From Tigriopus japonicus (taxonomy: Eukaryota; Arthropoda; Copepoda; Harpacticoida; Harpacticidae): a stretch of DNA of 64,000 bases. Below the pieces are notes generated by a model. It was not told where the DNA came from, searched no databases, and was given only the letters and a program-made list of their open reading frames with translations. Positions 1 to 13,422 of this stretch are shown one piece after another. A program made the position numbers and the translations under genes. The DNA lies in the NCBI GenBank assembly GCA_010645155.1, contig JAAGOF010000185.1, positions 1,638,329-1,702,328 of the forward strand. The letters run 5' to 3'. How positions within the stretch are numbered: the stretch's first letter is position 1; every line of letters starts with the position of its first letter.

Positions 1-180
1 TTCATTTTCTGGGGTTGTTTTAGATTCTTTTGAGGTTCAATCGATCTAGTAATTGTATTTATGTGAATCCACTATTTGTTGTGTTGTTTCTCATTGATCT
101 AAAGCATGTTCCCATTGGTAACAAGAATAGGTTTTCTTCAAAGAAGAGAAAGGCACAGTAGTTGTCAAGCCATTTAAATG

Positions 181-186
181 TTTATT
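181..186 (-). terminator. polyadenylation signal AATAAA for the possible exon at 252-455
   Basis: TTTATT on the + strand reads AATAAA on the minus strand. It lies 66 nt past the stop codon of the open frame ending at 252, which is the main reason to take that frame seriously as a terminal exon. Confidence 0.35.
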
Positions 187-251
187 TACAGGTCTCGCAG
201 ATAAAAAAGCTTTCATCTCTCAACCCAACCAAAAACACGAATTTCCCTTTC

Positions 252-455
252 TTAGTTCAATTTCTTCATCTTTAACGAAAACAAAAAAGACACAGTTGTA
301 TGACCCTGAAGATCCATCGCGAACATTCCCAGAGCACCAAGAGCAACCGAACGTAACGAGAGTACAATGTAGAATGCCAAAATGATGGTTCCAAGCGGAT
401 TTGGATAAGAGACCGAAAAACTTCCTCCAGATTTGTGCTTACGTAAGTATTCTCT
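252..455 (-). CDS. possible terminal exon of an unrecognised membrane protein (partial)
   Basis: An open frame runs on the minus strand to a stop at 252. A plausible splice acceptor (TTGTATCTTCAG) sits just before 455; an ATG-started reading without splicing would begin at 572 and give 106 aa. The exon encodes a short basic segment, then one hydrophobic stretch (NPLGTIILAFYIVLSLRSVA) likely to cross a membrane, then a short polar tail. A polyadenylation signal lies 66 nt downstream. I do not recognise the family. Upstream exons would lie to the right (minus strand) and were not found. It could also be a chance frame. Confidence 0.3.
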   Translation of the reverse strand, partial: REYLRKHKSGGSFSVSYPNPLGTIILAFYIVLSLRSVALGALGMFAMDLQGHTTVSFLFSLKMKKLN

Positions 456-1951
456 CTGAAGATACAACTTTTTTAAATGAAGCGTTACTTTTGATGTAGA
501 TGGGGAAATATTCCAAAGCTTTAAAAAAGTCTCGCTAGTGACGTGAGGCTGTCGCATTTCGTCAACTGTCATCTCGTTAAAACCGTCAGAATGGTGGGAA
601 AACGGACAAATGTGTCTTTGACTCGTGGCCGATGGCCATCTCGTTCTGGTGGTATTACACTACCTAGCCAGGAAGATGTTCTGAGGAATCGCGACTCTTG
701 AATTCAGATGAGACTTGATTCATTGGCGACTCGAAGCAAGCTCAGTCACAGACAGCTCTTCTTCATTGAGAGGCCAGCTCGCTCATCAGAGATGACTTTG
801 GATTTTTGTAACTGATAGTGCGCGAACTCACTCTATGAGAAGGTGTTCGTCGACGTCCGTTTGACTCACCTCCTCATGTTCATCTTCTTCGTATTCCTTG
901 GCTTCATTGCTGATTCTCCTTGGGAATCACTCCACAACACAATTTAATTAATCTCCGTTTTTACTTGCCCTGATCCAATCTCTACGTGGCTCATTCCTGC
1001 CTGCCTTTCCTAAGCTCGATTCTCGATTGCCTTGGACATTCAATTGCCTCAGAGATATTTGATAAGGCGTCACATTTTTTGTAGCAGCATTTAATAAGCA
1101 ATGTCAAGCAATGGAATGGCCTGGGCTTTTTGTCCGCGAAACGACTGGACGACTCAATAATATTCAGAAACTCATGCCCAATTTATAAGGCAAAATGTCA
1201 TTAGTCAAGCGTTACAGTTTTTGTTCTCCTCATGACACGCAATGCTTGAGAAGATCAAATGTTGCAAAACATCGCTTTCTAAGAAGCACCACTTTCCTCA
1301 CGAGATCGTCATCAAAAAGAAACACTTCAAAAAGACGTCCTTCAATGATGAATGGCGCTCAGAAACACCGAATGCACTTTGACGCACATTAAAGGGTAAT
1401 CTTTAAATTGAGCATCTTATCCTCGCTCGCCCTGAGTGCCTGGTTGGGATCTTTTCTGCTCCAAAATAGAGCAGCCATCAGATCTATTTTGGCGACTGAT
1501 AAGAGGTTCCCATCCAGCCCAAACCGTATAAGTCTTCATTATTGATATGTTTATGCTTAATGAGCATTCACCTTTGAGGCAGAAGAGGCAATCCGGTCGG
1601 GCAAACAAGCAATCATAATCTTAGTGGGATTGCATTGCAGTAGTAGTGTGGTCCCTCGTCGTGAGATCTGTTGATTCGCGAAGAATGTGTCTGCGGTCTT
1701 CTTCTTCTTCTCGTTGGCTTTAAAATTGTATTGGGCATCATCACAGTGGGGTGCTTCATTCGGAGAGACGGATACACACGCGCCCATTAGGTGGACCACC
1801 TGGGGAAAGTGTTTCGCACAAATAATCTGAGCAAAATTTAAATTGAGCCCCGGATACAGGCAAGCACGAAATATGATAAATCGGTGCTTTTAATCGGCCC
1901 GGGGACCGAATTCCAAAACAGGATTGTCGGATGTGTGTTTCCAGTTCTTAA

Positions 1952-1971
1952 CTCTCTCTCTCTCTCTCTCT
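1952..1971. repeat. (CT)n microsatellite
   Basis: Uninterrupted CT dinucleotides over 20 bp. Confidence 0.9.
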
Positions 1972-4900
1972 ACTTACGAGTTCTCCTTCCTTGCACTGTT
2001 TCGCCCCCTATTGATCACGAGATTGGGATGATGGCCAGCCAGCAAAAAGGCATCTTTGTCATTGTCGAGACCAAATCCCCTCCACTTCCAGAGTGGTCCT
2101 CTTTTTAAGACCGGATCTGACTGGGAATCTAAATGACACTCACCACGCCACGTGTGTGGACAACTGGAAGTAAGAGGTTGGCAAAAACAAACCTGTAGCG
2201 CTTCTTCCCACGACCTCGTGGGTAAGGAATTGACATGTTAGTTATTCCTCACTTAGTGTTTCCCATTGAGCTTTGAGTGTCCGTCCCATCAGTCACGATG
2301 AAAGCCATGTGGTCATGAACATCTCAAAATGGTGATAGTCATAAAAATAAATTCTCACTTGACTGGAACAACCAAGGGGAAAGAGGAATTGGAAAAGGGA
2401 ACGACGATCGTCCTACAACGATGGTGCTGGTCATGCCAAAGAGCCGATGAAGTCATAGACTGAGGGGGAAAACCATATCTTATCTAGTTCTACGGAGTCC
2501 TCATTGTACATTTAGACAGAAGAATTCGTTCCTCATTGATTAATGATGGCTTTTCTTGGGCTTTTTTAGCGGAGAATCTCTTCATGCATAGCATTGAAAG
2601 GAGATGAGAGAACTACTCTTGATCGTTGGATGGAGTGTGACGACCATGGTCAGAGCGCAATCGCGAGATTCTCTGAAGCATTCCAATCTCTCATGTTTGG
2701 ATGTCTGGACCGCGAGATTTCCCAACGAATTGATCTCTCGGCGTTCAAAATCACTCAACGAAGTGACCAAAAGAATCTTTTGGCAATGGCGAATGAATAT
2801 AAAGTTGACAAACAACGTTTTTTCATTTGTTGGCCTGAAGAATAGAAGAAGGCTTCTTCGTAAAGGATCACAAAGCTACGGAAAAGCTTAGATTCTAATC
2901 TGTTCAAAAAATGTGCTGGAAGGATGAGTACACTAAATCATTGTGAGAAGGCACACTTGTCTTGAGAAATATACCATTAAGAGCCATCTGCTATCCTCGA
3001 ATACACTCTGGCTAAACATTACAATATTCTCTCGAAGGTTTATTGAGAAATTGCAAAATAGTCCAAAAAATTCCAAAATGTGTTGCTTTGGCCGAAATTT
3101 TAATGATAATCTTGCCAAATCCGAAGGCAAACAAGCACCATGTAAAATTAAGTAACATTTTTACGGGCAAAGAGTTGCCAAAATTTCTTCACTTCAAGAG
3201 GATTCTCGTCAAAAAGCTGCTTGTTTCAGTTTTTCATTGGCTGATTATGGAAAGCATAAAATGCTCGATAAATATTCCAACCGAAGCGGAGAATCAAGTA
3301 CTAATGTGAGTCCAAAGGTGTGTGTTCGAAATTTAGCTTGACTAAATGACATGTAACATTTTATTTCTAACCATCAAATATCCGTCATAAAATTTCCCAA
3401 TTACCACATCTACCAAAGACGAATGTGTGGGGAGTGGCAAATTTCATCGAATTAGTTCCCTATCTAATTGGAGTGAACTGGGATTTTGGGTTTTGCTCAA
3501 TACAAAGCGCCTCAAGGGGCCATTTTTCAAATAACGAACCTGAATTGGGCTCGTTGTGGATACGAAAACACATTCGAATTGCTTTTCGGTCAGTCCAGGT
3601 TGTCATGGGCAATGGACTCCGTCAGAATTTCATCACAGTTAGGCTAGGAAACAGATGCTTTGTGCTCATATATTGAATGAACAGACTCATCCACGTACCA
3701 AAATATAAGTCGAAGTTCTCTTCCTTAATAGTATTTTCATCCATGCGGTGAGTGGTCTGGATTGTGACAGAGATATCTACGAAATCATCCTCGCCAGTCA
3801 CGCTTCAATGCCCGAATAGAGTTGGAAAAATGTTTTCAATCGAGCTCGATTTGGAGCCCATCGTCAAGGTTGACACAGAGAATGGACGAGGAGAGCTAAA
3901 AAAACGAGCGTAAAAATTGAAAAAATTAAGTCGTTTGCCTTTCCTCTCGCCAAGTGAAGCCTCAAGAGAAGGACTTGACACGCTTGTCAATCTTGATTAA
4001 GTAGAACTTTCAATGCACTTCTCAAAATAGCTCAAAGATGGGTTCAAAATGTTTGTCGGATCAGAAGGAAGGAACGAAAGAAGGCAGGCCTCTTGGCCAT
4101 AATCCAGGTAGGGAGGGAGGTCAGAATCGTTTTGGGCTTTGGGAGTAGTAGAAACTCACGATGGATAATGATTGGTTCGGTAGCAGAAAATAGGTCCTTT
4201 TCATCGATGCATTTGCAGCACAAAAATCAAAGAAATTTTCCCGAGTAGAATCGATTCGACAAAATCAAAACCCTACGAAATGACGCAAGATGCTGAATTA
4301 CCGACAAGTTCGAAAAAGCATTTCGACATAAGTCGACACAACAACTCAACAAAATCAAATTCCATTCACGTACTCCAATGGCAGCTTAAATCAAAGTGTT
4401 GCAAAAATGTGCCCAGCAAAAGCAGCCTTTGAGAAAATGAGGAATGCTAGCTAGCGAGGCAAAGAACGGACTTCGTTCCATTTAATCCATTTTGAATGAG
4501 AATACATTTATTTTTGGAACAATTTTTTCTCCTTCTTATTGTATTCATGCAAAGGCTGTTTCTATTGAAGTGCGAACGTTTTTTTTACAGAAAGAGAGAT
4601 TTGTTATTCACGATCCCACATTCCATGTATTGAGTTGGTGGTCAAGATTCAGGATCCTTGGTCCAATATTCCCACTTGACAGAGCGTTAAGAAGTATATT
4701 AGCACATTGGACACTGAGTAGCCGGAGTACGTACATACGTAGTACATCCAAGAAGTACAGCACAATGCAGTCTTTGTAGTACAGAAGAGAAGCCTGGATT
4801 CGGGGAATTGTTATTCAAGGGAAGCATTAATCACCGTTTTGCTCATCAATTTCCCCCAGATTTGACGGCATGAAGTCGCTAGCTAGTCTCAATTTTGAAC

Positions 4901-5020
4901 TATATCGCTCACAAGAATTGTCGGATTTCCCTTGGCAATTGAAACAAACAATCTTTCCGACGAGCAAGAAATCAACGCCGAAAAGCACTTTTGAGAGGAG
5001 AAAGATGGACGAGAAGGATG

Positions 5021-5039
5021 AACGAACGAACGAACGAAC
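5021..5039. repeat. (GAAC)n microsatellite
   Basis: Nearly five tandem copies of the GAAC-type tetramer. Confidence 0.85.
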
Positions 5040-7205
5040 TTGGAAGCGATCGTCGGCGAGTGTCAAAATGAACAGAATCGAGATTTTTGCAGACAATACA
5101 TCCAATCGATCCTGCCTCGTTCTTGCTCGTCTCGAGAATAATTATACAATGTTTGATTTCTGATGATCCTACGACGTTTCTCAGCCTTTTGAGCATGAGA
5201 AAAAAGCGAAATCAGAAAATCAGACTAGACGAAACTTTTAAGGCGATTTTGAAAAAAATCTTGGAAACTTTCAACCAAGGATCGTTTATTCCAAATAAAA
5301 TCATAATTAAAAATGGGAAAGTGAGAAATGATTCCTTTTTTTCCAAAGAGCTAATTAACGAACGGGTTTCGGGATATTATTCCTGATGAAAGTAGAGGAA
5401 TATGGCACATCTGCTAAAAGTGACGCAAATGAGAATGAAGACCTCGACATTTCCATTAGCTTCTTGTAATATATTTAATTAATTTAGAAAAAAAGAGACA
5501 GTCCCAGACTCCTTCTTGCAAAATACACTCAGTGTTTCCATAAGACTCAGTCCAGAAGAAAGTGAATGAAGTTCACTCGAAAGTCGAATGATCCATTATG
5601 TCCTCTGCTTGACGAGAATGAAAGCAAGCTCGAGCAAAGTCTGGTCCAATTTTGCACGCAAATTTACTCTCCACGTGCTAACTGTCAAGAAATAGGCCTA
5701 GAGTGACCAGGAAAACTAACATGGCTTTATATTAGGATAAGACCACATGCCAGAGCGACAGTTATGAGATTCTTTTGAGTGTTGAGCATCGACTCAAGAT
5801 CCACTGCAATTTAAAAGCTGAGAATTTATTTCCCATTGTTCCAAACGCCCTCATAAACTGGCCCTGAATGACTCATTTCGAGTCAACAGGGATGAACACT
5901 TTGCATACACACGCTAGCAAGCCGAATGGCCAAGTTTGAGGAGCTTTTCGCAAATACGGTACACTAGTACATACTTCTTGTTGGCTATTTCTTTGCACAA
6001 CTACTAGTACGTACTGCAAATGATCGTTCGAAGGCTACAGTAAGTACCTACATATACATACACAGTGTGTTGTGCTTTACTACTGCATCTATGGCTCTAC
6101 AGTATTGTGCGTTGCTCAAGTACTCGCACTTTTACCAAGTTCTTAGGACCTCGTGTCCATCTGCACATGCACTACTATACTGTACAGTGTAGGCTTATGT
6201 AGGCATCGTCAGAACAAGGTGAAATGTCTTTATCATAGGATGAACTGAACGTATCATAAACATCTTCATTGGCTATGTTCAGACGACGTAAAAGGGCATG
6301 AAACGACGATGACTAGCACCTTCTTGTTCATTTGTCCAAAAGCGGAGGATGATCACAATTGAATCGAAACGGCCTTTGTCTCGAAAACACCATGACCGGG
6401 GGAAAAGTGTTGGCTGATTCGAAGTTTTCGAGATCGTCGAATTGTTTGGGATGTTAAAAAGACACTCTCTCTTCGTTAGAAGGGTGTACCATGATTGTTT
6501 GGAGTTTATTTTCGCCCGTCCATGGACATTCTGATTTATTGATTATCATTATTGATTAGTCTGATGAGAGGGCCCATCGGAACGGAAGAAAAGGGTTAGC
6601 TTTGAGAGCCGAGATAGATAAACGAACAAGTCAAGGACGATCACAACTAACAACAACAACAACCACCACAACATCGCCGAAGATGATAGCAAAGAAGACA
6701 GAAGAAAAGAAGTTTAGAGAGGAAGACCCGGCATTCAATATCAGCCAATAAATCAGACGTCCAAGACTAAACCCATGTCCAGTCTTATTGACTGACTGAG
6801 CATCGGGTTAAATCCCGGGGCCAAACTCGGTCATGGATCATGTGGAAGAGGAAGAAGATAAAGAAGGAAAGGGGAATGGTTGTATGATTGTACATACGCA
6901 AGTACACCACTTCTCTACACAACAGCATTCCTCTGACCCACTTCTACAGAACACCTCTACGACTGTCCCAGAGAAGCCAATAGAGGCCAAGAAAGAGCTT
7001 GAGAAGCCCAAATGCATCCGACACCGGAATCCTTTCGGGATGCTGCTGGGTGGTTTTCGATAAGGGTATTCAGGTTGAACATGGGTATGCATGGATGAAG
7101 GCATTACGAGCGATGCAAGTCGGGGGAACGAAGGAAGGACGGGTAAAAAAGCAGAAGAGAACAGGACCAAGTTATTGTAGTGGTGTGGCAGTAGCAGTAA
7201 TACTT

Positions 7206-7234
7206 GTAGTAGTAGTAGAAATAATAATAATAAG
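7206..7234. repeat. (GTA)n/(ATA)n trinucleotide tract
   Basis: GTA triplets grade into ATA triplets. The minus strand reads as a leucine/isoleucine-rich artefact frame that should not be taken for a protein. Confidence 0.8.
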
Positions 7235-10200
7235 ACTACAAATGCGGTATAAGAGCGTGAATACAACAAGCTGGGACGGCATTATGATGCTTACAAAGGA
7301 CACTTTGGCTTTAAAAAGGCGGAAAAAACGAGACATTCCTTTCAGCCAATAAAGCAAGGAAAAAGTGGACTGCCACTGATAGAGAGACTACTGAGGATTC
7401 TAAAGGCAAGATTTTTTCCTCTTTCGCTCTGTCTCTTCTTTAGTTATTTTAGAGGGCTTGCGATGCATGAAAATTGGGCTCCACCAAAACCCGTAATTCT
7501 CACGCCAGACAAGACAATTACCACGACCAACCGCCGCCACTTGCGACAACAGACATACATGTAGGACATTGGATCCGACGACGTCACGAGTAAAAAACCG
7601 ACGTAGGAAATCACACCCTTTATCAAACCGATAATAAAAGAGTGAGTAATAAAGTCGCCCGTTCCAATGTCTGAGCGATCTTGTGGTATCCGGGATGGTC
7701 ACGAGAACTTGTTACTAGTTGGAATAAAGCTACTCCCATCATAAGAGGGGAGTAAGTAAGCCCAAGGATTTTTGATATGGAGTCATTAGGAGAGGAAATT
7801 CCTGGGGGTAGGTTTATATATCAGTTGTTTTCAACGGAATTCACATAATGAGGGAACATTTTTCAAGCCTGACGGATATCTGATCTCTCTTCTAGGAAAC
7901 GAGGAAGGGTGATGGTGGGCTTAACGGGTGATAACTCTTGGCTGAAGTGGAGGGCGGATTTTCTTTAGGATTAGAACACGTCGACAATGAAAAAAAAATG
8001 AAACACCAACCCCCTCGCTCTCACCTTGGTAGATTTCATGCTCAACATGCAAATGACAACGAAGAGATGCGAGAAATGGCAAATCCTGATAATCTAACTT
8101 CCAACCCCCGTTTTTGAAGCTAAATCCAAGGAGATGTGAGAATGGGACAGGGAGAGAAATCTGCTGGTTCGACCCCTTTGATGTCGATCGAGCTCTGTGA
8201 GTCATGATCGTGTTTTGTTCAGGAAGATCCCCGATTCGCGTCCTCTTCCCCATCACAATCATCCCGATAATGATGATCGTCCTCTCTTATCTTGTCAGAG
8301 TTGGGTGACGCTTTCTGACATTAATTTGTCAGGGGGTGTAAGAAGGGCTTTGGGTTCTTGAGAAATGACTCAGGTACTGACAGAGACGTTAAACCAAGAG
8401 CAATGTTTCAACAATTCAAAGGGGTCATTTGCAATAATGGTTGAAACGGTGGGATCTCGAAGGCTTACGGTTGCGGGAATCGTCGTGATCTACCCAACAT
8501 GTTAGACTTTTTGAAGCTCCCTAGTTACCTCTTCGATGCATAGACGGTGCGGTTTCTAGCCAGAAACCCTTGAACCCAGTCCAGTCCACGCTGTCATTAT
8601 TGAGAGCACAACATACGTCTTTTTGGGAAATGTCTAGTGAACGGAGTGAAGGTGAAAGCACTGGTAATAATGCTTAATATGAAACTCATCATCCACCTGG
8701 GGGATTTGGGAGAAAGATCTGCACGTTTGCAAAATTTGGCAACCCTCCCTTGGACATTCCTTAATATCAATATTGAAATTAGTTCATAGACAGGCTTCAA
8801 ACCCTGTTTTCTTATTCCTTTGAGAGGGATCTAACACCTAACATGATTCACCTTTAATTAATATTTATGTGCCAGATGTCCAACGTCGGACATTAATGTA
8901 CCAGTGGATAAGGAAAAGGCCCAATGAGGTCAAGACGTGTATTAGTTAGCCCATGTGGTACGATGACAGTACTTCCCAAGGTTCATCTCGCCGGCCTTTG
9001 GCAAGAAACTGAGAGAGAGACTGAGTCTACGGATACCAGAACCAAGACATTCTGATTGGGATGAGGGCGAGGCGGGAGAGTCAAGCAACCATTGAGGACC
9101 CACAGCAACAACCATCCCCGTCAATGGATTGACTCGTCTCCGGACCAATCAAGTTGTATAAACACGGAGACAGGGTAATTGGATCTGCCCCTGTCAACCT
9201 CCGTGGTTTGGGGGAAAGCGGACTCGTTTTGTTTTTGCAAAACTGGGATTTCCTCAATGAGAACCAAACATGTGCTTGTTTATCGTGTCTCCGTCTCTTT
9301 TTTTGATCATATTATCACGACGTTGCTTGTTCCAGTTCCAAATTCTATCAAGCAAGCAGGCAGCTTAGTTAGAGGTTGTCTAATTTCAACCTTGTGTCAC
9401 ACTTTGACCCTCTTGAACATGTCCTCAATCACGAAACTGAAGGATTGAATTGGTGTCAAGTGCTTACTCGATAAGATAAACTAACGTGACAACATCAACA
9501 GCCACTTTGCTTTCCCTTTCAATCATTTGCTCCAATACTTTTTGCCATCATCATTGAAAGGTCGTCACTGGGCTGTCCAAGACGCTCGAAAGTCCGAGGC
9601 TTGCGTAAACATTGGGATGCATCCTTACATTCCCACAACTGCAATTGGGAAGAAAGGGAACAGAAAATAATGGTCTTTAATGCCCACTTTATATGTCAAG
9701 AAAAGGGATCTCGTTTCTGTTCTTAAATGGTGACTTTCATGAAAAATATTCAAGTTCATCACGCCGCTTTCTCAGGAATAGCTCATAAAGTCACATCTTC
9801 GAGACTTCTGATCTTGAACATTTTCGATGCACATTCCACGTTCTGAATTTTGCGCACGTGACATAGTTGACCCGGCTCTGATCTTCTTGTTACATGCTTG
9901 TGGATCAAATCTCAGCCGTCTTTTATGAGTGATGACCACAAGAGACCTCAAGTAATTTTAATGGGACAAGAAGATAAAGAAATTGGTGCTTCGATGGATT
10001 CTTTAGGAAACAATGTCAGGCATGCTGGAACTTCAAATGGGAACTAAATGGGGAGGAACGGCTTGCTACTGTCAAGATGGAAGAGGATTACAACTTAAAT
10101 GAGATTTAATGGAATCTTTCTAACACTCTTGACCGATTTTGTTATGAACGATTTGCCCTCTAGATTTAGATAGACTTTGAATATGTTTCAAATGACAATA

Positions 10201-13050
10201 AACTTCCTTTCAAGAAAAATGAACTCAGTAGGTGCAAGCACAGAAGGACGATAACATCGTTTGGAATTCAATTTGTACTTTGTGAAATGTTCATGTATTT
10301 CAAATTGATCAAGTTTTCAACACAGAAAAAACTTGAATTGGCCCAAAAATGTAACCTCTTTTCATGGTGACTAGAATTTAAAATATGTTTCTTGTGTCGA
10401 CAAATTTTAATTGGACACTTAGTATCGACTTTGATCCACCACTAACTTACCTTATGGAGCTCTTGCCTAAGATTTTGATGGTTATAGGTCAGCAATCAAA
10501 AAATAGGTAACAATGAATTGGCCAAGATTGCTTGACTTTGATCCCTGAAAATTAACTGACTCGTCTTTCCAATGTCATCTGAACCATTTTTACATGTTAC
10601 GTACATACGTTTGCATCCCATTATTCAGTATTTCTTGGCTCGCTCTCAAACAGTGCCGTTATGGGGTTGCCGAATAAAGAATTGAAAGGGTGTTGCAAGT
10701 ACAATTGTCTTGTTCTTCACAAGAAGTGATAACATTTCTTGCAATGACGTTGCATTCAAAGGCGGGAACAAGATTAGAAATTGCCCGTTTGGAATGCTCA
10801 CAGCCCATCACAGGTGGTCTTTCCCACTCTTTTATGGGTCGTTAGTGTTGGTCACTCTCACTTCGCAGCACTTTTTGGCAATCTATAGATAATCTTCACA
10901 CTAGTGTGCTCATCATATGCGAAAGTGGCGAGATTAGCAGCACGTCAATTCAGTACTCTCCTTCGGGGGGTTGTTAATGAATCAAATAATTTTGCAAGTG
11001 TTCGCAGACAAAGGCATGCAATGGTTGAATAAAGTTGACTCTAACCTTTTTAAAACGTACTGTTGCTTTCAACCATTTCAAGATAATTGACATTTGTTAC
11101 TTTCAGAAACCATGCTTTTGCAAATGACAAGCTCTCTGCTGGCTGCTGAGAGTGCTGCTCTGCTGAATGACATCAAATTGGTTAATATTTGTCCTTAACT
11201 ACAAGAGTAACATGCGTCTCGGATGCGGATCCACATTTCTGACTGACCCCTGTCAATTCATTGCTTCAAAACTGCATCGATTAATTTATTAACGATGTTG
11301 CCACGGACTATCATCATAATGATTTGGTTTTCATGGTTTTCGTGTGTAGGTTGCGGGTATCAAGGAAGGAGCGACGTGATCTTCATGCAGATTTTTCGCG
11401 AGGCCCATGCCTGATGTTGTACGAAGTACCTACGTACGCTTAAGGTGAAATGATGAAGATGTAAGTGGCGTATTGTCAGATCGTTAGACTGCGGGACATG
11501 TGGCATATTCCTCTTCTCCATGAAGCAATAACGATTTTCATAACAATCATTATGACTATTTTTATCATCATTATGTTCATTATTATGCTCGCATTGTGCT
11601 GCGATAGGGGTGCCGATTGCTTATGTCATGCGCATCATAGATCGGTGTTCATTGGAATATCGATTTTTATGACTGTTTTTCATTCGCTTTGCATCGCATA
11701 TCGACTTGAGCTCAAACTGCGAAATGACTTAACTACAGGCAAATGATTTACGAGGTAATTTATGCGATTGAAAATTGGCTAATGAAAATGGTAATTGAAT
11801 ACCTGCCTCATGTGATGACCAAAGAAATTTATGCAAAAAGTGCCTTCTTCTATGTACTCGTCCTATGTGGTGTTCTTCATCTCTCCTCACTCTCGTCGTC
11901 CTTTGCCTCTTCGGGTGGGTTTCTTCGTCCCATTTCTTTCCTTCTGCTCTGGTGAGTCTTCACTTTTACTTCTTATTCCTCACGCTCATCCCATCCGTGT
12001 ATCCTAACGTTCAGTATTTCTTGGGCTACATCCACCCATCCATCCATCCACTTATTCTAATGCCTCGCATGCCTTTGACCCCTTATTTAATTTTTGGAAG
12101 AGTTATTTATCATATTTGACAAGACAGGCCAAGCAGGTATATAATTGAAAGCATCAATTGTACTGTACATTTAGCTAGCCGTACGGTTAGTAATCCACTC
12201 ACTAAGGTCTAGTAAGGCTTTTCAACTTTCCGGGATCGACATATGCACATCCAAACTAGCATCCACGGACACACATTAAAGCGATTGACTCGACTACAAC
12301 GATAACCTAACTTTGACCGTCTACACGCCAGTCTGTCTGTTCGTCTGTTTTTTCTTCCGTCGGGCCTACCAAAATGAATTTCCATCAGGCCTCTCTGTGC
12401 TATATTCCCATTGTTCGTGCGTAATGCTCAATGTTCGAGTAAACGAAGACGATGTACATATAGCAGGCCTCGTGCGTGCATTTCAGATGAGGCGCAAGAT
12501 CAGCGGCAAATACAACGATCTGACATTAATGACAATTTTCCGGGTGAAACATAAACATGACTTGGAACGAGTGAGCCCCCCCCAGGATTTATGAAAAGGC
12601 GGGTGTTTCAAACATGCATGATATTTGTTATAAAATAGTAGAGAGATGTGCCTTGTCCCACTTACTTTATGGTTTGGTCGGCGAGACGGCATTCCTGAGC
12701 ATTGAATCTCGATTAGGGCTAATGTCAAGATGTTTGTGTTGGAATGATGAAGAAGAATTCTCGTGGGCCTCAGATGCTCAACTAGGAAGAGCCATTGGTC
12801 GAGCCCTTTCTTTCATTTGACCTAGTGGGCTTGGCTATGAAAATTGAGCATGGGGGCAAACAAAGGGCTCGGTTTCTTTTCATGCACTTGGTTTCTAGAA
12901 TGTATAGACTTGAATATTTTCGGTGCATCAATTCCATTCATTCAAACCAGACATATAAGAACGGGGGGTTTTCTCTTCAATTGTCAGCATTGGTAGTTTG
13001 ATCAGATAAACCAAATCATGGGTAAGTTGCTGAAAGCATTTGGAAGTATA

Positions 13051-13420
13051 CAGGGTGCGATCTTAAAATCTGAACAAAATGGTTTTAAAATAACTTGATC
13101 AAGTACAATCAGGAGAAAGGCTTTTGTTGTGGTGGTGCTTAGGTTTTCCGACCTCTTGGCTGTATACAGAGTGGTGTGGGAGACCCCACAATGTTGGCGA
13201 TGTCATCAACAGTGAGGCCGGCATGGAGCAAATCAATGGACCTTTACCTGTTGCGCTTTTTCATGTTAACAAACCAATTTACAGCAGTTTCTTGTATCAA
13301 AACTAAAATTGTATCAACCTACCAACCTCTCTTGTACTAAGAAACAACTGCATTCTCTTGGTTGATCTTGATGATATTAAACCCTTTACAAAGTTGTTCC
13401 GGTTTTAAGTCCGCACACTG
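13051..13420. mobile_element. Tc1/mariner-type MITE, 370 bp
   Basis: The left end CAGGGTGCGATCTTAAAATC and the reverse complement of the right end CAGTGTGCGGACTTAAAACC form about 25-bp imperfect terminal inverted repeats (about 20 of 25 identical). TA dinucleotides flank both ends (13,049-13,050 and 13,421-13,422), the target duplication of Tc1/mariner elements. No transposase is encoded, so it is a deletion derivative or MITE. A 60-codon open frame inside has no recognisable similarity. Confidence 0.75.
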
Positions 13421-13422
13421 TA

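Larger units (their letters stand above)
573..13048. other. long stretch without recognisable genes
   Basis: Both strands were read for protein similarity, splice-bounded exons, tRNA boxes and repeats. Open frames here are short, overlap one another on both strands and resemble nothing I know. Simple repeats are present: (CT)n at 1952-1971, (GAAC)n at 5021-5039 and mixed (GTA)/(ATA)n at 7206-7234. Short motifs related to GTACGTACATACGTAGTAC recur (about 4730, 6000, 10,601, 11,424). It may be intergenic DNA or introns of a gene whose exons lie outside. Confidence 0.5.

Noticed and set aside
2604..2891. 95-codon + frame with a signal-peptide-like start
   Set aside because: Three overlapping frames on both strands are open here, which suggests chance. 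No cysteine pattern, processing site series or family similarity supports a secreted protein.
6838..7269. 143-codon minus frame with a leucine-rich stretch resembling a signal or membrane segment
   Set aside because: The hydrophobic part is the reverse reading of a GTA/ATA trinucleotide tract, and the remainder is low-complexity Ser/Pro/Cys without similarity.
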